Shown here piece by piece: positions 1-8,057 of a stretch of DNA of 50,830 nucleotides (within the stretch, counting starts at the first letter, position 1; every line of letters begins with the position of its first letter). Made by a program: the position numbers and the translations under genes. The notes under the pieces were generated by a model. It was not told the DNA's origin and made no database searches. It saw only the letters and a program-made list of their open reading frames with translations. Source of the DNA: CAYNRG01 sp047974855 (GTDB taxonomy: Bacteria > Bacillota_I > Bacilli_A > Erysipelotrichales > Erysipelotrichaceae); NCBI GenBank assembly GCA_047974855.1, contig JBKECT010000027.1:1-50830 (forward strand), written 5' to 3'.

Positions 1-90
1 CACCTGTTCCCATCCCGAACACAGAAGTTAAGCATTTCAGCGGTGAGGATAGCTACGCATGCCGTAGTGAAAGTAACTCGTTGCCAGGTA
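1..90 (+). rRNA. rrf: 5S ribosomal RNA, 3' part
   Basis: The window opens inside a 5S rRNA gene. The conserved core CCCATCCCGAACACAGAAGT is followed by GTTAAGC and, near the end, the GTTGCCAGG motif that closes bacterial 5S rRNA. The 5' part and the rest of the rRNA operon lie outside the window. The 3' end is placed at about 90, just before a terminator hairpin. Confidence 0.92.
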
Positions 91-93
91 ATC

Positions 94-119
94 GATACTC
101 CTTGCGGGTATCTTTTTTT
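94..119 (+). terminator. Rho-independent terminator of the rRNA operon
   Basis: A 7-bp stem (GATACTC with GGGTATC, 94-100 and 106-112, one T-G pair) and a 5-base loop are followed by seven T. It sits directly after the 5S rRNA. Confidence 0.85.
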
Positions 120-151
120 ATTATGCTTTTATATTTTTTTTAAGGAAAAAG

Positions 152-160
152 TGCTATACT
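152..160 (+). promoter_or_regulatory. Extended -10 promoter for the tsa cluster
   Basis: TGC-TATACT lies 29 bases upstream of the first start codon, with no good -35 box. The TGN extension recurs at several other promoters of this window. Confidence 0.5.
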
Positions 161-188
161 TCAATCAGAAGAGAAGGACGGTGAGGTT

Positions 189-473
189 ATGAGTTACAAA
201 GTAGACCATAATGTGATTTCTTATTTACACGGCAAAGAAGTGTTGGCGACTGTGGAGTTTCCGCAGTATAAGCACAATATCGTTCGTATTACGCATACGT
301 TTGTGGATGAAAAGCTTCGAGGGCAAGGGGTCGCTTCAAGATTAATGGAAGAATTGGTGAGAGTCTTAGCGGATACTCAACACCAAGCGATCTTGGTGTG
401 TAGTTATGCAAAAAAATGGTTTTCTGCTCACCCAGAGTATAGTTATTTAGTCTATGAAGAAAATGAAGATTAG
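189..473 (+). CDS. Small GNAT-type N-acetyltransferase (YjdJ/Acetyltransf_CG-like)
   Basis: A 94-residue protein matching the short one-domain acetyltransferase family. The acetyl-CoA loop is seen as RGQGVASRLM, preceded by the strand ITHTFVDEKL, and it ends in the AKKWFSAHPEY signature of these mini-GNATs. The substrate is unknown. The start follows GGTGAGG. It is the first gene after the rRNA terminator and is followed after 18 bases by tsaE, so it probably shares that transcript. The family call is firm; any role is only inferred. Confidence 0.82.
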   Translation: MSYKVDHNVISYLHGKEVLATVEFPQYKHNIVRITHTFVDEKLRGQGVASRLMEELVRVLADTQHQAILVCSYAKKWFSAHPEYSYLVYEENED

Positions 474-491
474 GTAGAGAGTAGGGTTACA

Positions 492-944
492 ATGCAAGAA
501 ATAAAAATTGTGAAGAATGAAAAAGAAATGCGCCTGTTAGGTGAGAAGTTAGGCGAAAAAGTAGTGGCAGGGATGACTATTTTAATGACAGGTGGTTTAG
601 GTGCTGGGAAAACAACAATGACTAAGGGAATAGCAAAAGGGCTGGGTATTGAAAAAACAGTAACTAGCCCAACTTTTACTATCTGTAAAATTTATCAAGG
701 ACGATTGATACTGTATCATTTTGATGCTTACCGTTTAGAAGGGTCAAATGAAGATTTAGGGTTTGATGAAATGATTCAAGGAGATGGAATATCTGTTGTA
801 GAGTGGCCTGAATATCTTCAAGAGGAACTTGCATTAGTGAGCTCCCTTGAGATTGAGTTTCAGATTATTGAAGAAGATAAAAGAGAATTGAAATTCACGT
901 GGAATGATGAAAAATATACAAGATTAATGGAGGGAATAAATTGA
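492..944 (+). CDS. tsaE: tRNA threonylcarbamoyladenosine biosynthesis ATPase TsaE
   Basis: TsaE is the ATPase that drives the TsaB-TsaD-TsaE complex, which makes t6A at position 37 of tRNAs reading ANN codons. The 150-residue protein has Walker A GGLGAGKT at residues 34-41, the TSPTFT motif at 58-63, HFDAYRL at 76-82 and VVEWPE at 102-107, all family hallmarks. Length is normal. It overlaps tsaB by one base (TGATG), indicating coupled translation. The order tsaE-tsaB-rimI-tsaD is the same as in Bacillus (ydiB-ydiC-ydiD-ydiE). Confidence 0.96.
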   Translation: MQEIKIVKNEKEMRLLGEKLGEKVVAGMTILMTGGLGAGKTTMTKGIAKGLGIEKTVTSPTFTICKIYQGRLILYHFDAYRLEGSNEDLGFDEMIQGDGISVVEWPEYLQEELALVSSLEIEFQIIEEDKRELKFTWNDEKYTRLMEGIN

Positions 945-1540
945 TGGTAACCTTATGTTTAGATACAAGTCAACACTATCTGACCATTGTGCTAATAAAG
1001 AATAATGAAGTGTTAGGCCAATATAGTGAGATTTGTTTAAAGAAACAATCAGAATATATTTTCCCTGAATTAATCAAACAATGTGACCTTGCTCATGTTT
1101 CTCCTAATGAAATTACTAGTGTTGTTGTGACTAGAGGACCAGGTAGTTATACAGGGGTTCGTATCGCAATGAGTATTGCTAAGGTGTTTTGCACACAAAA
1201 GAAAATAGCATTATACACGCTGTCAACGCTGCAATTGTATGCGGGGTTAAATGAGAGGTGTTGGGTGATTATGGATGCTCGTGCTAACCGTGCGTATGTT
1301 GCAGAATATCAAAAAGGGAAACTTGTAGGAGAAGAGAAGATTTTGGCAATTGATGAAATTGTAAAGCTTGTAAAAGAAGATAAAGTTAATGGTGAAGGAT
1401 CTCTGATTGGCAAAAAAGATAGCTACCCAGATTTTGGAATGGCATTTATCGGACTTCAAGATGAATGGCAAAAAGTTGAAGAAATACATCACTTGGTTCC
1501 CGTTTATCTTAAATCTGAAGAAAGTTATTTGGTAAAATAA
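944..1540 (+). CDS. tsaB: t6A biosynthesis scaffold protein TsaB
   Basis: TsaB is the inactive ASKHA-fold paralogue that pairs with TsaD to make t6A. Visible hallmarks are the N-terminal LCLDTS strand and RGPGSYTGVRIAMSIAK from about residue 65. At about 199 residues it is somewhat short but within the family range. I place the start at the ATG at 944, which has GGAGGG nine bases upstream and overlaps the tsaE stop; an in-frame TTG at 941 is the alternative. Its last base overlaps the first base of rimI. Confidence 0.93.
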   Translation: MVTLCLDTSQHYLTIVLIKNNEVLGQYSEICLKKQSEYIFPELIKQCDLAHVSPNEITSVVVTRGPGSYTGVRIAMSIAKVFCTQKKIALYTLSTLQLYAGLNERCWVIMDARANRAYVAEYQKGKLVGEEKILAIDEIVKLVKEDKVNGEGSLIGKKDSYPDFGMAFIGLQDEWQKVEEIHHLVPVYLKSEESYLVK

Positions 1541-1998
1541 TGACAATGATGATCCGTAAAATGACAATGAAAGATATTGCAGAGATTGTCATACTGGAAA
1601 AAGAGTTATTTTCTTTACCGTGGCGAGCAGAAGACTTTGAGCGAGAACTTCAAAAAAATCAGTTTGCCCATTATTTTGTTGCGATAAAAGAAGGTGAAAT
1701 TGTTGGTTATGGTGGAGTTTGGAATTTGTATGAACAGGCTCAAATTACAACGATTGGTGTTACTCGGCGACACCAAAGATTAGGAATTGCGACACAACTT
1801 CTTGAAACAATGGAAAGAGAATCTATAAAAAATGAATGTGAAACTTGTGCTTTGGAAGTAAGAGTGAGTAATCTTAGTGCTCAGGCGCTGTATGATAAGT
1901 TTGGATACATTAAGATTAATGTTCGTAAAGGGTATTATAGTGATAATCATGAGGATGCATTCTTAATGATGAAAACGTTAGGAGGTAATTATGAATAG
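1540..1998 (+). CDS. rimI: Ribosomal-protein-alanine N-acetyltransferase RimI
   Basis: A 152-residue GNAT protein in the rimI position of the tsa cluster. RimI acetylates the N-terminal alanine of ribosomal protein S18; in many Bacillota the exact substrate is untested. The acetyl-CoA-binding motif is seen as VTRRHQRLGIATQLLETM, followed by the VRVSNLSAQALYDKFGY segment typical of RimI, and a C-terminal GYYSDNHEDAFLM. Three in-frame ATGs (1540, 1546, 1549) are close together and no clear Shine-Dalgarno decides between them. The 3' end overlaps tsaD by eight bases. Confidence 0.9.
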   Translation: MTMMIRKMTMKDIAEIVILEKELFSLPWRAEDFERELQKNQFAHYFVAIKEGEIVGYGGVWNLYEQAQITTIGVTRRHQRLGIATQLLETMERESIKNECETCALEVRVSNLSAQALYDKFGYIKINVRKGYYSDNHEDAFLMMKTLGGNYE

Positions 1999-2995
1999 TG
2001 TTATTTTAGCGGTGGAAACAAGTTGTGATGAGACAGCTTGCGCAATCGTAAAAAATGGAAATGAAATTTTATCTAATGTTGTATCAAGTCAAATTTCAGT
2101 ACATAAAAAATTCGGTGGTGTGGTTCCTGAAGTTGCCTCAAGGCTTCATGTGGAAAATATTTCATTAGTGATTGAAGAAGCGATAAAGGTTGCAAATATA
2201 TCATGGGAGCATATTGATGCAGTAGCAGTAACTCAAGGGCCAGGGCTGATTGGGTCACTTCATGTAGGTGTTCAGGCAGCAAAAACGCTTGCTTGGATGC
2301 ATCAAAAACCATTTATTCCGATTCATCATCTGGTTGGTCATATTTATGCTAATTCTTTTGTGGATGAATTGCAGTTTCCGCTGTTGGCTCTGGTAGTCTC
2401 TGGAGGGCATACTGAACTTGTATTTATGAAAGATGAATGGAGTTTTGAAATTATTGGAGAGACTCAAGATGATGCAATAGGAGAAGCTTACGATAAAGTA
2501 GCTCGTGTATTGGGGCTGTCTTACCCTGGAGGGCCTGAAATTGATAAGCTTAGTAAAGTGGGAAGTGTGACTTATGTCTTACCAAAACCTAAAACGGAGA
2601 AAGCTATGGACTTCTCATTTTCTGGATTAAAATCGGCAGTATTACAATTGATTCAGCGTGAAGAAAAACAGGGTAATAAAATTAGAAAAGCTGATTTAGC
2701 AGCAACATTTCAAGAAACTGCAATGGATTTAATTATCGATAAAACAATGTTGGCTGTAGATACAATGAAACCAGTTCAGCTTGTTTTGGCAGGTGGAGTA
2801 GCTGCAAATTCAGCACTGCGTCAGAAGATGATACAGGTGATGGAGTTGAGAAAGGGGATTCATTTGACTATCCCGCCATTGTGGTGTTGCACGGATAATG
2901 CGGCGATGATTGCATCTGCAGGAGCTAAAGCTTTTGAAAAAAATAAAACAGGTGATTTTAAATGCAGTGCTATGCCGTCAATGGAAATGATGTAA
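1991..2995 (+). CDS. tsaD: tRNA N6-adenosine threonylcarbamoyltransferase TsaD
   Basis: TsaD transfers the threonylcarbamoyl group from its adenylate to A37 of tRNA. The 334-residue protein starts with ILAVETSCDETACAIV, has the metal-binding HxxxH at residues 113-117 (HLVGH), SGGHTEL in the phosphate loop region, and the metal-binding Asp in CTDNAAMIA near residue 303. The start has AGGAGG within the end of rimI. It ends the t6A operon; rex follows behind its own promoter. Confidence 0.97.
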   Translation: MNSVILAVETSCDETACAIVKNGNEILSNVVSSQISVHKKFGGVVPEVASRLHVENISLVIEEAIKVANISWEHIDAVAVTQGPGLIGSLHVGVQAAKTLAWMHQKPFIPIHHLVGHIYANSFVDELQFPLLALVVSGGHTELVFMKDEWSFEIIGETQDDAIGEAYDKVARVLGLSYPGGPEIDKLSKVGSVTYVLPKPKTEKAMDFSFSGLKSAVLQLIQREEKQGNKIRKADLAATFQETAMDLIIDKTMLAVDTMKPVQLVLAGGVAANSALRQKMIQVMELRKGIHLTIPPLWCCTDNAAMIASAGAKAFEKNKTGDFKCSAMPSMEMM

Positions 2996-3003
2996 TATAG
3001 ACT

Positions 3004-3031
3004 TTTACATACTAGTAAAATATGATATACT
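3004..3031 (+). promoter_or_regulatory. Promoter of rex
   Basis: TTTACA (3004-3009) and TATACT (3026-3031) are separated by 16 bases, with a TGA extension before the -10 box. The rex start codon follows about 29 bases downstream. Confidence 0.65.
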
Positions 3032-3059
3032 TTAGAAAGAATAATAAGAGGTGATGATA

Positions 3060-3704
3060 ATGAAAAATAAAGTTGGAGTTCCAAGGTCAACACTACAACG
3101 CTATCCAATCTATCTTAAAGCCCTTCGTAAAATTCAATCGGATGGTGTTGAAAAAATCATGTCAAAAGATTTGGGTGATTATGTAGCTATAAAATCGACA
3201 ACAATCCGACGAGATTTTTCTTTTTTGGGAAACCTAGGGCGACAAGGATACGGATATGATGTAGCACGTTTAATCGAGATTTTCAGTAGCGAACTGGGGT
3301 TAGGGTATGATGAAAAGATAATACTTGTCGGAGCAGGAAATTTAGGAAAAGCTCTTTTGAATTATAATCGCTGGCAAAATGTAGTGGGTGAAATAGTGTG
3401 TGCTTTTGACAAAAATCCAAACGCTGTCCACGATATCAGTGTTCCTGTGTATGATATTAAAGATTTAAAAGAGAAAAAACCAAAGGAGTGCACGATTGCG
3501 ATTTTGTGCATTTCTCAAGATATTCAAGAAACAGTAGACCAACTAGTTGACAATGGTATCAAGGGAATAGTAGACTTTACACATGAACATTTCCATGTAC
3601 CAGGAGGGATCCATGTGCGTCAAGTGGATGTTGTATCTAGTATTCAAGAAATTGTTTTTCAAACTAATGCAGATAAAAAAACTAAGATGAAAGACTTAAA
3701 ATAA
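3060..3704 (+). CDS. rex: Redox-sensing transcriptional repressor Rex
   Basis: Rex senses the NADH/NAD+ ratio and represses fermentation and respiration genes when NADH is low. The N-terminal winged helix shows VPRSTLQRYPIYLKAL and STTIRRDFSFLG; the Rossmann domain begins VGAGNLGKALL; the C-terminal helix that swaps between subunits is present. I chose the ATG at 3060 because GAGGTG at 3048-3053 then has a 6-base spacing; upstream GTG and ATG codons lie in or against the ribosome site. Fermentation and electron-transfer genes nearby, such as rnf, are plausible targets, but I found no convincing Rex operator there. Confidence 0.95.
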   Translation: MKNKVGVPRSTLQRYPIYLKALRKIQSDGVEKIMSKDLGDYVAIKSTTIRRDFSFLGNLGRQGYGYDVARLIEIFSSELGLGYDEKIILVGAGNLGKALLNYNRWQNVVGEIVCAFDKNPNAVHDISVPVYDIKDLKEKKPKECTIAILCISQDIQETVDQLVDNGIKGIVDFTHEHFHVPGGIHVRQVDVVSSIQEIVFQTNADKKTKMKDLK

Positions 3705-3714
3705 AAATCCTTTA

Positions 3715-3895
3715 TAGAGAGCTTGGAAACGGTGAAATTCAGGCAAGGAGATTATTTAGAAGAACACTTTCGGAGTCAGGTTGGAGAAAGTAAGTAGACA
3801 ACCTCGTGGGCGGCGTTATCGCATAAAAGGCACAGTAATGTGTGAATAAGGATGGTACCACGTTAGCAACGTTCCTAGTAATAGGAACGTTTTTA
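3715..3895 (+). promoter_or_regulatory. T-box riboswitch for asnS (asparagine specifier)
   Basis: A T-box leader that reads uncharged tRNA and controls the synthetase gene downstream. It begins with the AGAGAGC element of Stem I. The specifier AAC (Asn) at 3763-3765 is followed by the usual A. The antiterminator core GGATGGTACCACG lies near 3850-3862, and the competing terminator is at 3868-3895. The specifier agrees with asnS, 24 bases downstream of the terminator. Confidence 0.92.
3868..3895 (+). terminator. T-box-controlled terminator before asnS
   Basis: A 9-bp perfect stem, AACGTTCCT with AGGAACGTT, and a 6-base loop are followed by TTTTATTTT. Its left arm would pair alternatively in the antiterminator. 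Confidence 0.9.
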
Positions 3896-3918
3896 TTTTA
3901 AGGAAAAGGAGAAATGGT

Positions 3919-5301
3919 ATGTTAACATTTATGACAGTTAGAGAGATGTATGATCTTGCGGTAGCAGGCAAAGGACAAGAGTTAGACCAGATAGAGTATG
4001 TATCACTTGAAGGTTGGGTTAGAACAAATCGTAATAATGGGTCTGTGGGTTTTATTGAACTTAATGATGGAACTTATTTTAAGAGTTGCCAACTGGTTTA
4101 TAGCAGCGAGTTAGAAAATTTTGATGAAGTATCAAAGTATTTAACAGGGACGGCGATTATGGTCACTGGAAAACTTGTAGTGACACCAGCAGCTAAGCAA
4201 CCATTTGAGATTCAAGTAACAGAAGTGTGCTTAGAAGGAGCATGTGATCAAAGCTATCCTTTGCAGAAAAAGCGTCACTCTTTTGAGTATTTAAGAGAGA
4301 TTGGGCACTTGCGTCCTCGCACCAATACTTTCAGTGCAGTATTTCGTGTGCGGTCAGCTTTAGCAATGGCTATTCATGAATTTTTTCAAAACCAAGGATT
4401 TATTTATGTGCACGCACCTATCATTACTGGAAATGATGCAGAAGGAGCAGGAGAGAGTTTTACTGTAACTACTCGTAATGATGGAAAGTATGAAGAAGAT
4501 TTTTTTGGTAAGAAAGCAAATTTAACCGTTTCTGGTCAACTACAAGCAGAAGCGTATGCATTAGCATTTAGAGATGTTTATACTTTTGGACCAACATTTC
4601 GGGCTGAAAACTCAAACACAACTACTCATGCTAATGAGTTTTGGATGATTGAACCTGAAATTGCTTTTGCAGATTTAGAAGATGATATGAACTTAATGGA
4701 AGATTTAGTAAAATCGTGCATTGAGTATGTTTACGAAAACTGTGAAGCTGAGATGGAGTTCTTCAATGAATTTATTGATAAAGATTTAAAAGCACGTTTA
4801 GATTTAGTTCGTCAAGTTGAATTTAAAAGAATGACGTATACAGAGGCGATAGAAATTTTAGAAAAAGCATCAGTAAAATTTGAAAATAAAGTATCCTGGG
4901 GATCGGACTTAAACACAGAGCATGAGCGATACATTTGTGAAGAAGTGATAAAAGGACCAGTATTCTTGACGGACTATCCAAAGGAAATAAAAGCCTTTTA
5001 TATGCGGTTAAATGATGATCAAAAAACAGTAGCGGCGTGTGATTTACTTGTGCCACGTGTAGGAGAATTAGTGGGTGGATCGCAAAGAGAAGAACGTTTA
5101 GAAATTCTTGAAAAGAGAATGGAAGAAATGGGTGTACACAAAGAGGGATTAGATTGGTATCTGGACTTGCGTCGCTATGGTGGATGTAAACATGCAGGAT
5201 TTGGGATTGGGTTTGAGAGGCTAGTGATGTATATAACAGGGATGCAAAATATTCGTGATGTTCTGCCATTTCCACGAACACCAAAAAATTTAATGTTTTA
5301 A
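3919..5301 (+). CDS. asnS: Asparaginyl-tRNA synthetase
   Basis: A class IIb synthetase that charges tRNA-Asn. The 460-residue protein has an N-terminal OB-fold anticodon-binding domain (EGWVRTNRNNGSVGFIELND), motif 2 with FRAENSNT, and motif 3 GFGIGFERLVMY near the C terminus. The GSGEGAGESF-type active-site stretch reads GNDAEGAGESFTV. Length is normal. AAGGAG lies seven bases upstream of the ATG at 3919, which decides it over the ATG at 3914. The T-box leader with an Asn specifier independently supports the assignment. Confidence 0.97.
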   Translation: MLTFMTVREMYDLAVAGKGQELDQIEYVSLEGWVRTNRNNGSVGFIELNDGTYFKSCQLVYSSELENFDEVSKYLTGTAIMVTGKLVVTPAAKQPFEIQVTEVCLEGACDQSYPLQKKRHSFEYLREIGHLRPRTNTFSAVFRVRSALAMAIHEFFQNQGFIYVHAPIITGNDAEGAGESFTVTTRNDGKYEEDFFGKKANLTVSGQLQAEAYALAFRDVYTFGPTFRAENSNTTTHANEFWMIEPEIAFADLEDDMNLMEDLVKSCIEYVYENCEAEMEFFNEFIDKDLKARLDLVRQVEFKRMTYTEAIEILEKASVKFENKVSWGSDLNTEHERYICEEVIKGPVFLTDYPKEIKAFYMRLNDDQKTVAACDLLVPRVGELVGGSQREERLEILEKRMEEMGVHKEGLDWYLDLRRYGGCKHAGFGIGFERLVMYITGMQNIRDVLPFPRTPKNLMF

Positions 5302-5325
5302 CGAAAAACTAAAAAGGAGAAGAGA

Positions 5326-6138
5326 ATGGAAAAATATGTATTGAAAACAAATGAGGATGGAACTGAAATTACGGTTGCCGATGTCCACCGAATATTACTG
5401 CCAATGTTGAAAGATATTGATGCCCTTTGTCAAAAACATAATATTCCGTATTTCTTAAATGGAGGATCAGCATTGGGTGCAGTACGGCATAGAGGGTTTA
5501 TACCGTGGGATGATGATGCGGATATCGCCATGATGTTGGATGATTATAAACGATTTGTTAAGGTTGTTCAAACGGAGTTACCATCGGAGTATATCGCTCA
5601 TTACTTTGAAAAAGACCAGCGGTATAATGTACTTATTCCAGCAATGAAAATAAGAAAAAAAGGAACGATGATTAAAGAAGTAAATTCATTGCTTCCAAAT
5701 CGGTGTAGTGATAGCGATGGTCTTTTTGTAGATGTTTTTGTGTACGATTATTGTACTAAAAATAAAATAATCGATTTACCTTTCAGAATATTGAACCAGT
5801 GCTTAATGCCGGTGTTGATAGGCTTCGATATGCTCCATATTAATCCGGTGTTCTTAAAAAAATGGTTTTTGTCTAATGCACGGATGTATGGGAGGTTGAA
5901 TAAAAATTCAAAGTGGATTGGCTTTGATTTAACGTGGACATTTAAAAGTCCGATGAAGCCGTTTATTTTTGATAAAGAGGATATTTATCCTGTGCAATAT
6001 GTACCATTTGAAGATACAAGATTGCCAATTGCCAACAAAGCACATGAGTACTTATGCGTTGCGATTGCACCAAGTTATATGACTCCTCCAATTGAAGAAA
6101 AAAGAGCACCAAAACACATTAAGGAAATAGAGTTGTAG
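5326..6138 (+). CDS. LicD family phosphotransferase
   Basis: LicD-type proteins transfer phosphocholine or similar groups to surface glycans and teichoic acids. The 270-residue protein shows the signature NGGSALGAVRHRGFIPWDDD from about residue 45, containing the acidic DDDAD metal-binding cluster of this nucleotidyltransferase-fold family. No signal peptide is visible, so it should be cytoplasmic. It lies 24 bases after asnS and two bases before the ABC-F gene, so it is probably co-transcribed. No other choline-uptake or activation gene is in the window, so the transferred group is unknown. Confidence 0.88.
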   Translation: MEKYVLKTNEDGTEITVADVHRILLPMLKDIDALCQKHNIPYFLNGGSALGAVRHRGFIPWDDDADIAMMLDDYKRFVKVVQTELPSEYIAHYFEKDQRYNVLIPAMKIRKKGTMIKEVNSLLPNRCSDSDGLFVDVFVYDYCTKNKIIDLPFRILNQCLMPVLIGFDMLHINPVFLKKWFLSNARMYGRLNKNSKWIGFDLTWTFKSPMKPFIFDKEDIYPVQYVPFEDTRLPIANKAHEYLCVAIAPSYMTPPIEEKRAPKHIKEIEL

Positions 6139-6140
6139 TT

Positions 6141-7994
6141 ATGTTATATCAAATTAGTAAAGGAACAAAAAGTTTTGGAGCACAACAAGTTTTTGAAAAC
6201 ATACGTTTTGAAGTAAAAGGAGTAGAAAAAATAGCGATTGTTGGACGCAATGGCAGTGGGAAGTCAACGTTATTAAAATGCATTGTTGGTGAATTAGAGT
6301 TAGATCAGGGAGTCATTCATAAAGCAAATGGATTGAGAATTGGCTACTTATCACAAACCACTTTTGATGATGAGACACTAAGTGTTCAAGAAGAAATGAA
6401 TTTGATATTTAAGGATGTCTTTGAGTGTGAAGCAGAGTTAAAGAAAATAGCTGAACAAATGAAAGAAGACCATAGTGATAAAATATTAGAAAGATATGCG
6501 GAAACTCAAGTGCGCTTTGAATTGCTGAATGGTTACAACATTCAGGATGAACTATTGAGTTTATTTACACGCTTTGGGTTCACTAAAGAGGACTTAAATC
6601 GTGAAATACGCTCATTTTCAGGTGGGCAAAGAACAAGAATTGCTTTTGTAAAACTACTTTTGAGTAAACCTGATATTTTGTTGTTAGATGAGCCGACCAA
6701 CCATTTGGATTTGGAGACAATTGAATGGTTAGAAGGTTACTTGAAACGATATGAAAAAGCAATTATTTCGGTTAGCCATGACCGAACTTTTCTAGATGCG
6801 GTTTCAGATGTGACGTATGAATTGGAGTATGGGGAATTAAAACGCTATTCAGGAAACTATACTTTTTTCATGGAACAGAAAAAGAAGGATCAAGAAAGGC
6901 AAGCACAAGCTTATAGCAGACAGCAAAAGGAAATTGAAAGATTAGAAGCGTTAATTGAAAAGTTTCGTTATAAGAAAAATAAAGCGTCCTTTGCTCAATC
7001 TAAAATCAAGTATCTTGATCGAATGGATAAAGTAGATAAAGTTTGTACAAGTGATACCAAAAGCTTTCACTCTAACTTCACCCCAAAAACTAAAGGGGGC
7101 AAGCATGTCTTGAGTGTGTCTGAATTGGAAGTGGGGTATGATCATGTTTTAACTTATGTGAGTTTGGAGATATTGGCTGGACAGCGAGTGGCAGTGATGG
7201 GGACTAATGGTGTAGGTAAGTCGACCTTATTAAAAACCCTTGTAGGTCAAATGCCTGCGCTTTCAGGAGAAATGTTGTTTGGGCATCAAATAGAAGTTGG
7301 TTTTTTTGATCAACAGGTTGCTCAACTCTCTAGTCAAAAAACAGTCTTGGAGGAAATCTGGGATGATTATCCTGAACTGGATAGAACAGAGATTCGATCA
7401 GTACTAGGACGTTTCTTATTTAGTGCGGATGATGTATTTAAAAGTGTGAATGTTTTATCGGGAGGAGAAAGAGTTCGACTTGCTCTTTCAAAGTTGATGC
7501 TACAGCGACCTAATTTCTTAATTTTGGATGAGCCAACAAACCATTTGGACATTGTTGGAAGAGAGGCATTAGAGGAATCTCTTAAGGGTTATACAGGAAC
7601 GATTCTTTTTGTTTCACACGATCGTTATTTTATCAAAAAAATTGCTAATTCAATTTTACTTTTAAATCAGGGTAAAAGCCAATTCTTCCCTGACGGATAT
7701 CAACAATATCTCGGTGTTGTGGTAGAGGCTGAAGAGAAACGAATAGATGTGGCTAAGGAAGAGATTAAAGTAACAAGGATAGAAAAAATTAATGCCGAGA
7801 GGCGGATAAAAAAACTGGAAGGACTAATTCAAGAAATGGAAGAGAAGCTAGAAGATCATAGATCGCTACGCTTTGAGCCAGAGTACTACCACGACCATTT
7901 AAAGATGCAGGAATTAGACTTAGAAATAGATGAAATACATACCGAAATTGACAAACTGATGAGAGAATGGGAAGAATTGAGTAACCTTGTATAA
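6141..7994 (+). CDS. ABC-F family ATPase (YdiF/Uup-like)
   Basis: A soluble protein with two ABC domains and no membrane segments; ABC-F proteins act on the ribosome. The first domain has GRNGSGKST, signature FSGGQRTR and LLLDEPTNHLD. The second has GTNGVGKST, LSGGERVR and LILDEPTNHLD. The interdomain linker is long and charged, and the last 70 residues form a predicted coiled coil, as in the 600-residue YdiF and Uup types. Following the tsa-rex cluster matches the Bacillus ydi gene order, where ydiF also sits beside tsaD. An antibiotic-protection role cannot be judged from sequence. Confidence 0.93.
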   Translation: MLYQISKGTKSFGAQQVFENIRFEVKGVEKIAIVGRNGSGKSTLLKCIVGELELDQGVIHKANGLRIGYLSQTTFDDETLSVQEEMNLIFKDVFECEAELKKIAEQMKEDHSDKILERYAETQVRFELLNGYNIQDELLSLFTRFGFTKEDLNREIRSFSGGQRTRIAFVKLLLSKPDILLLDEPTNHLDLETIEWLEGYLKRYEKAIISVSHDRTFLDAVSDVTYELEYGELKRYSGNYTFFMEQKKKDQERQAQAYSRQQKEIERLEALIEKFRYKKNKASFAQSKIKYLDRMDKVDKVCTSDTKSFHSNFTPKTKGGKHVLSVSELEVGYDHVLTYVSLEILAGQRVAVMGTNGVGKSTLLKTLVGQMPALSGEMLFGHQIEVGFFDQQVAQLSSQKTVLEEIWDDYPELDRTEIRSVLGRFLFSADDVFKSVNVLSGGERVRLALSKLMLQRPNFLILDEPTNHLDIVGREALEESLKGYTGTILFVSHDRYFIKKIANSILLLNQGKSQFFPDGYQQYLGVVVEAEEKRIDVAKEEIKVTRIEKINAERRIKKLEGLIQEMEEKLEDHRSLRFEPEYYHDHLKMQELDLEIDEIHTEIDKLMREWEELSNLV

Positions 7995-8057
7995 AGGTAT
8001 TTAATTCTTTTTTATTTTGGTGTATAATAATAAAGATTAATTAGGAGGAGAATTAAA

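Noticed and set aside
4823..5284. A 153-codon minus-strand frame opposite asnS
   Set aside because: Shadow of a conserved gene with low-complexity composition and no ribosome site.
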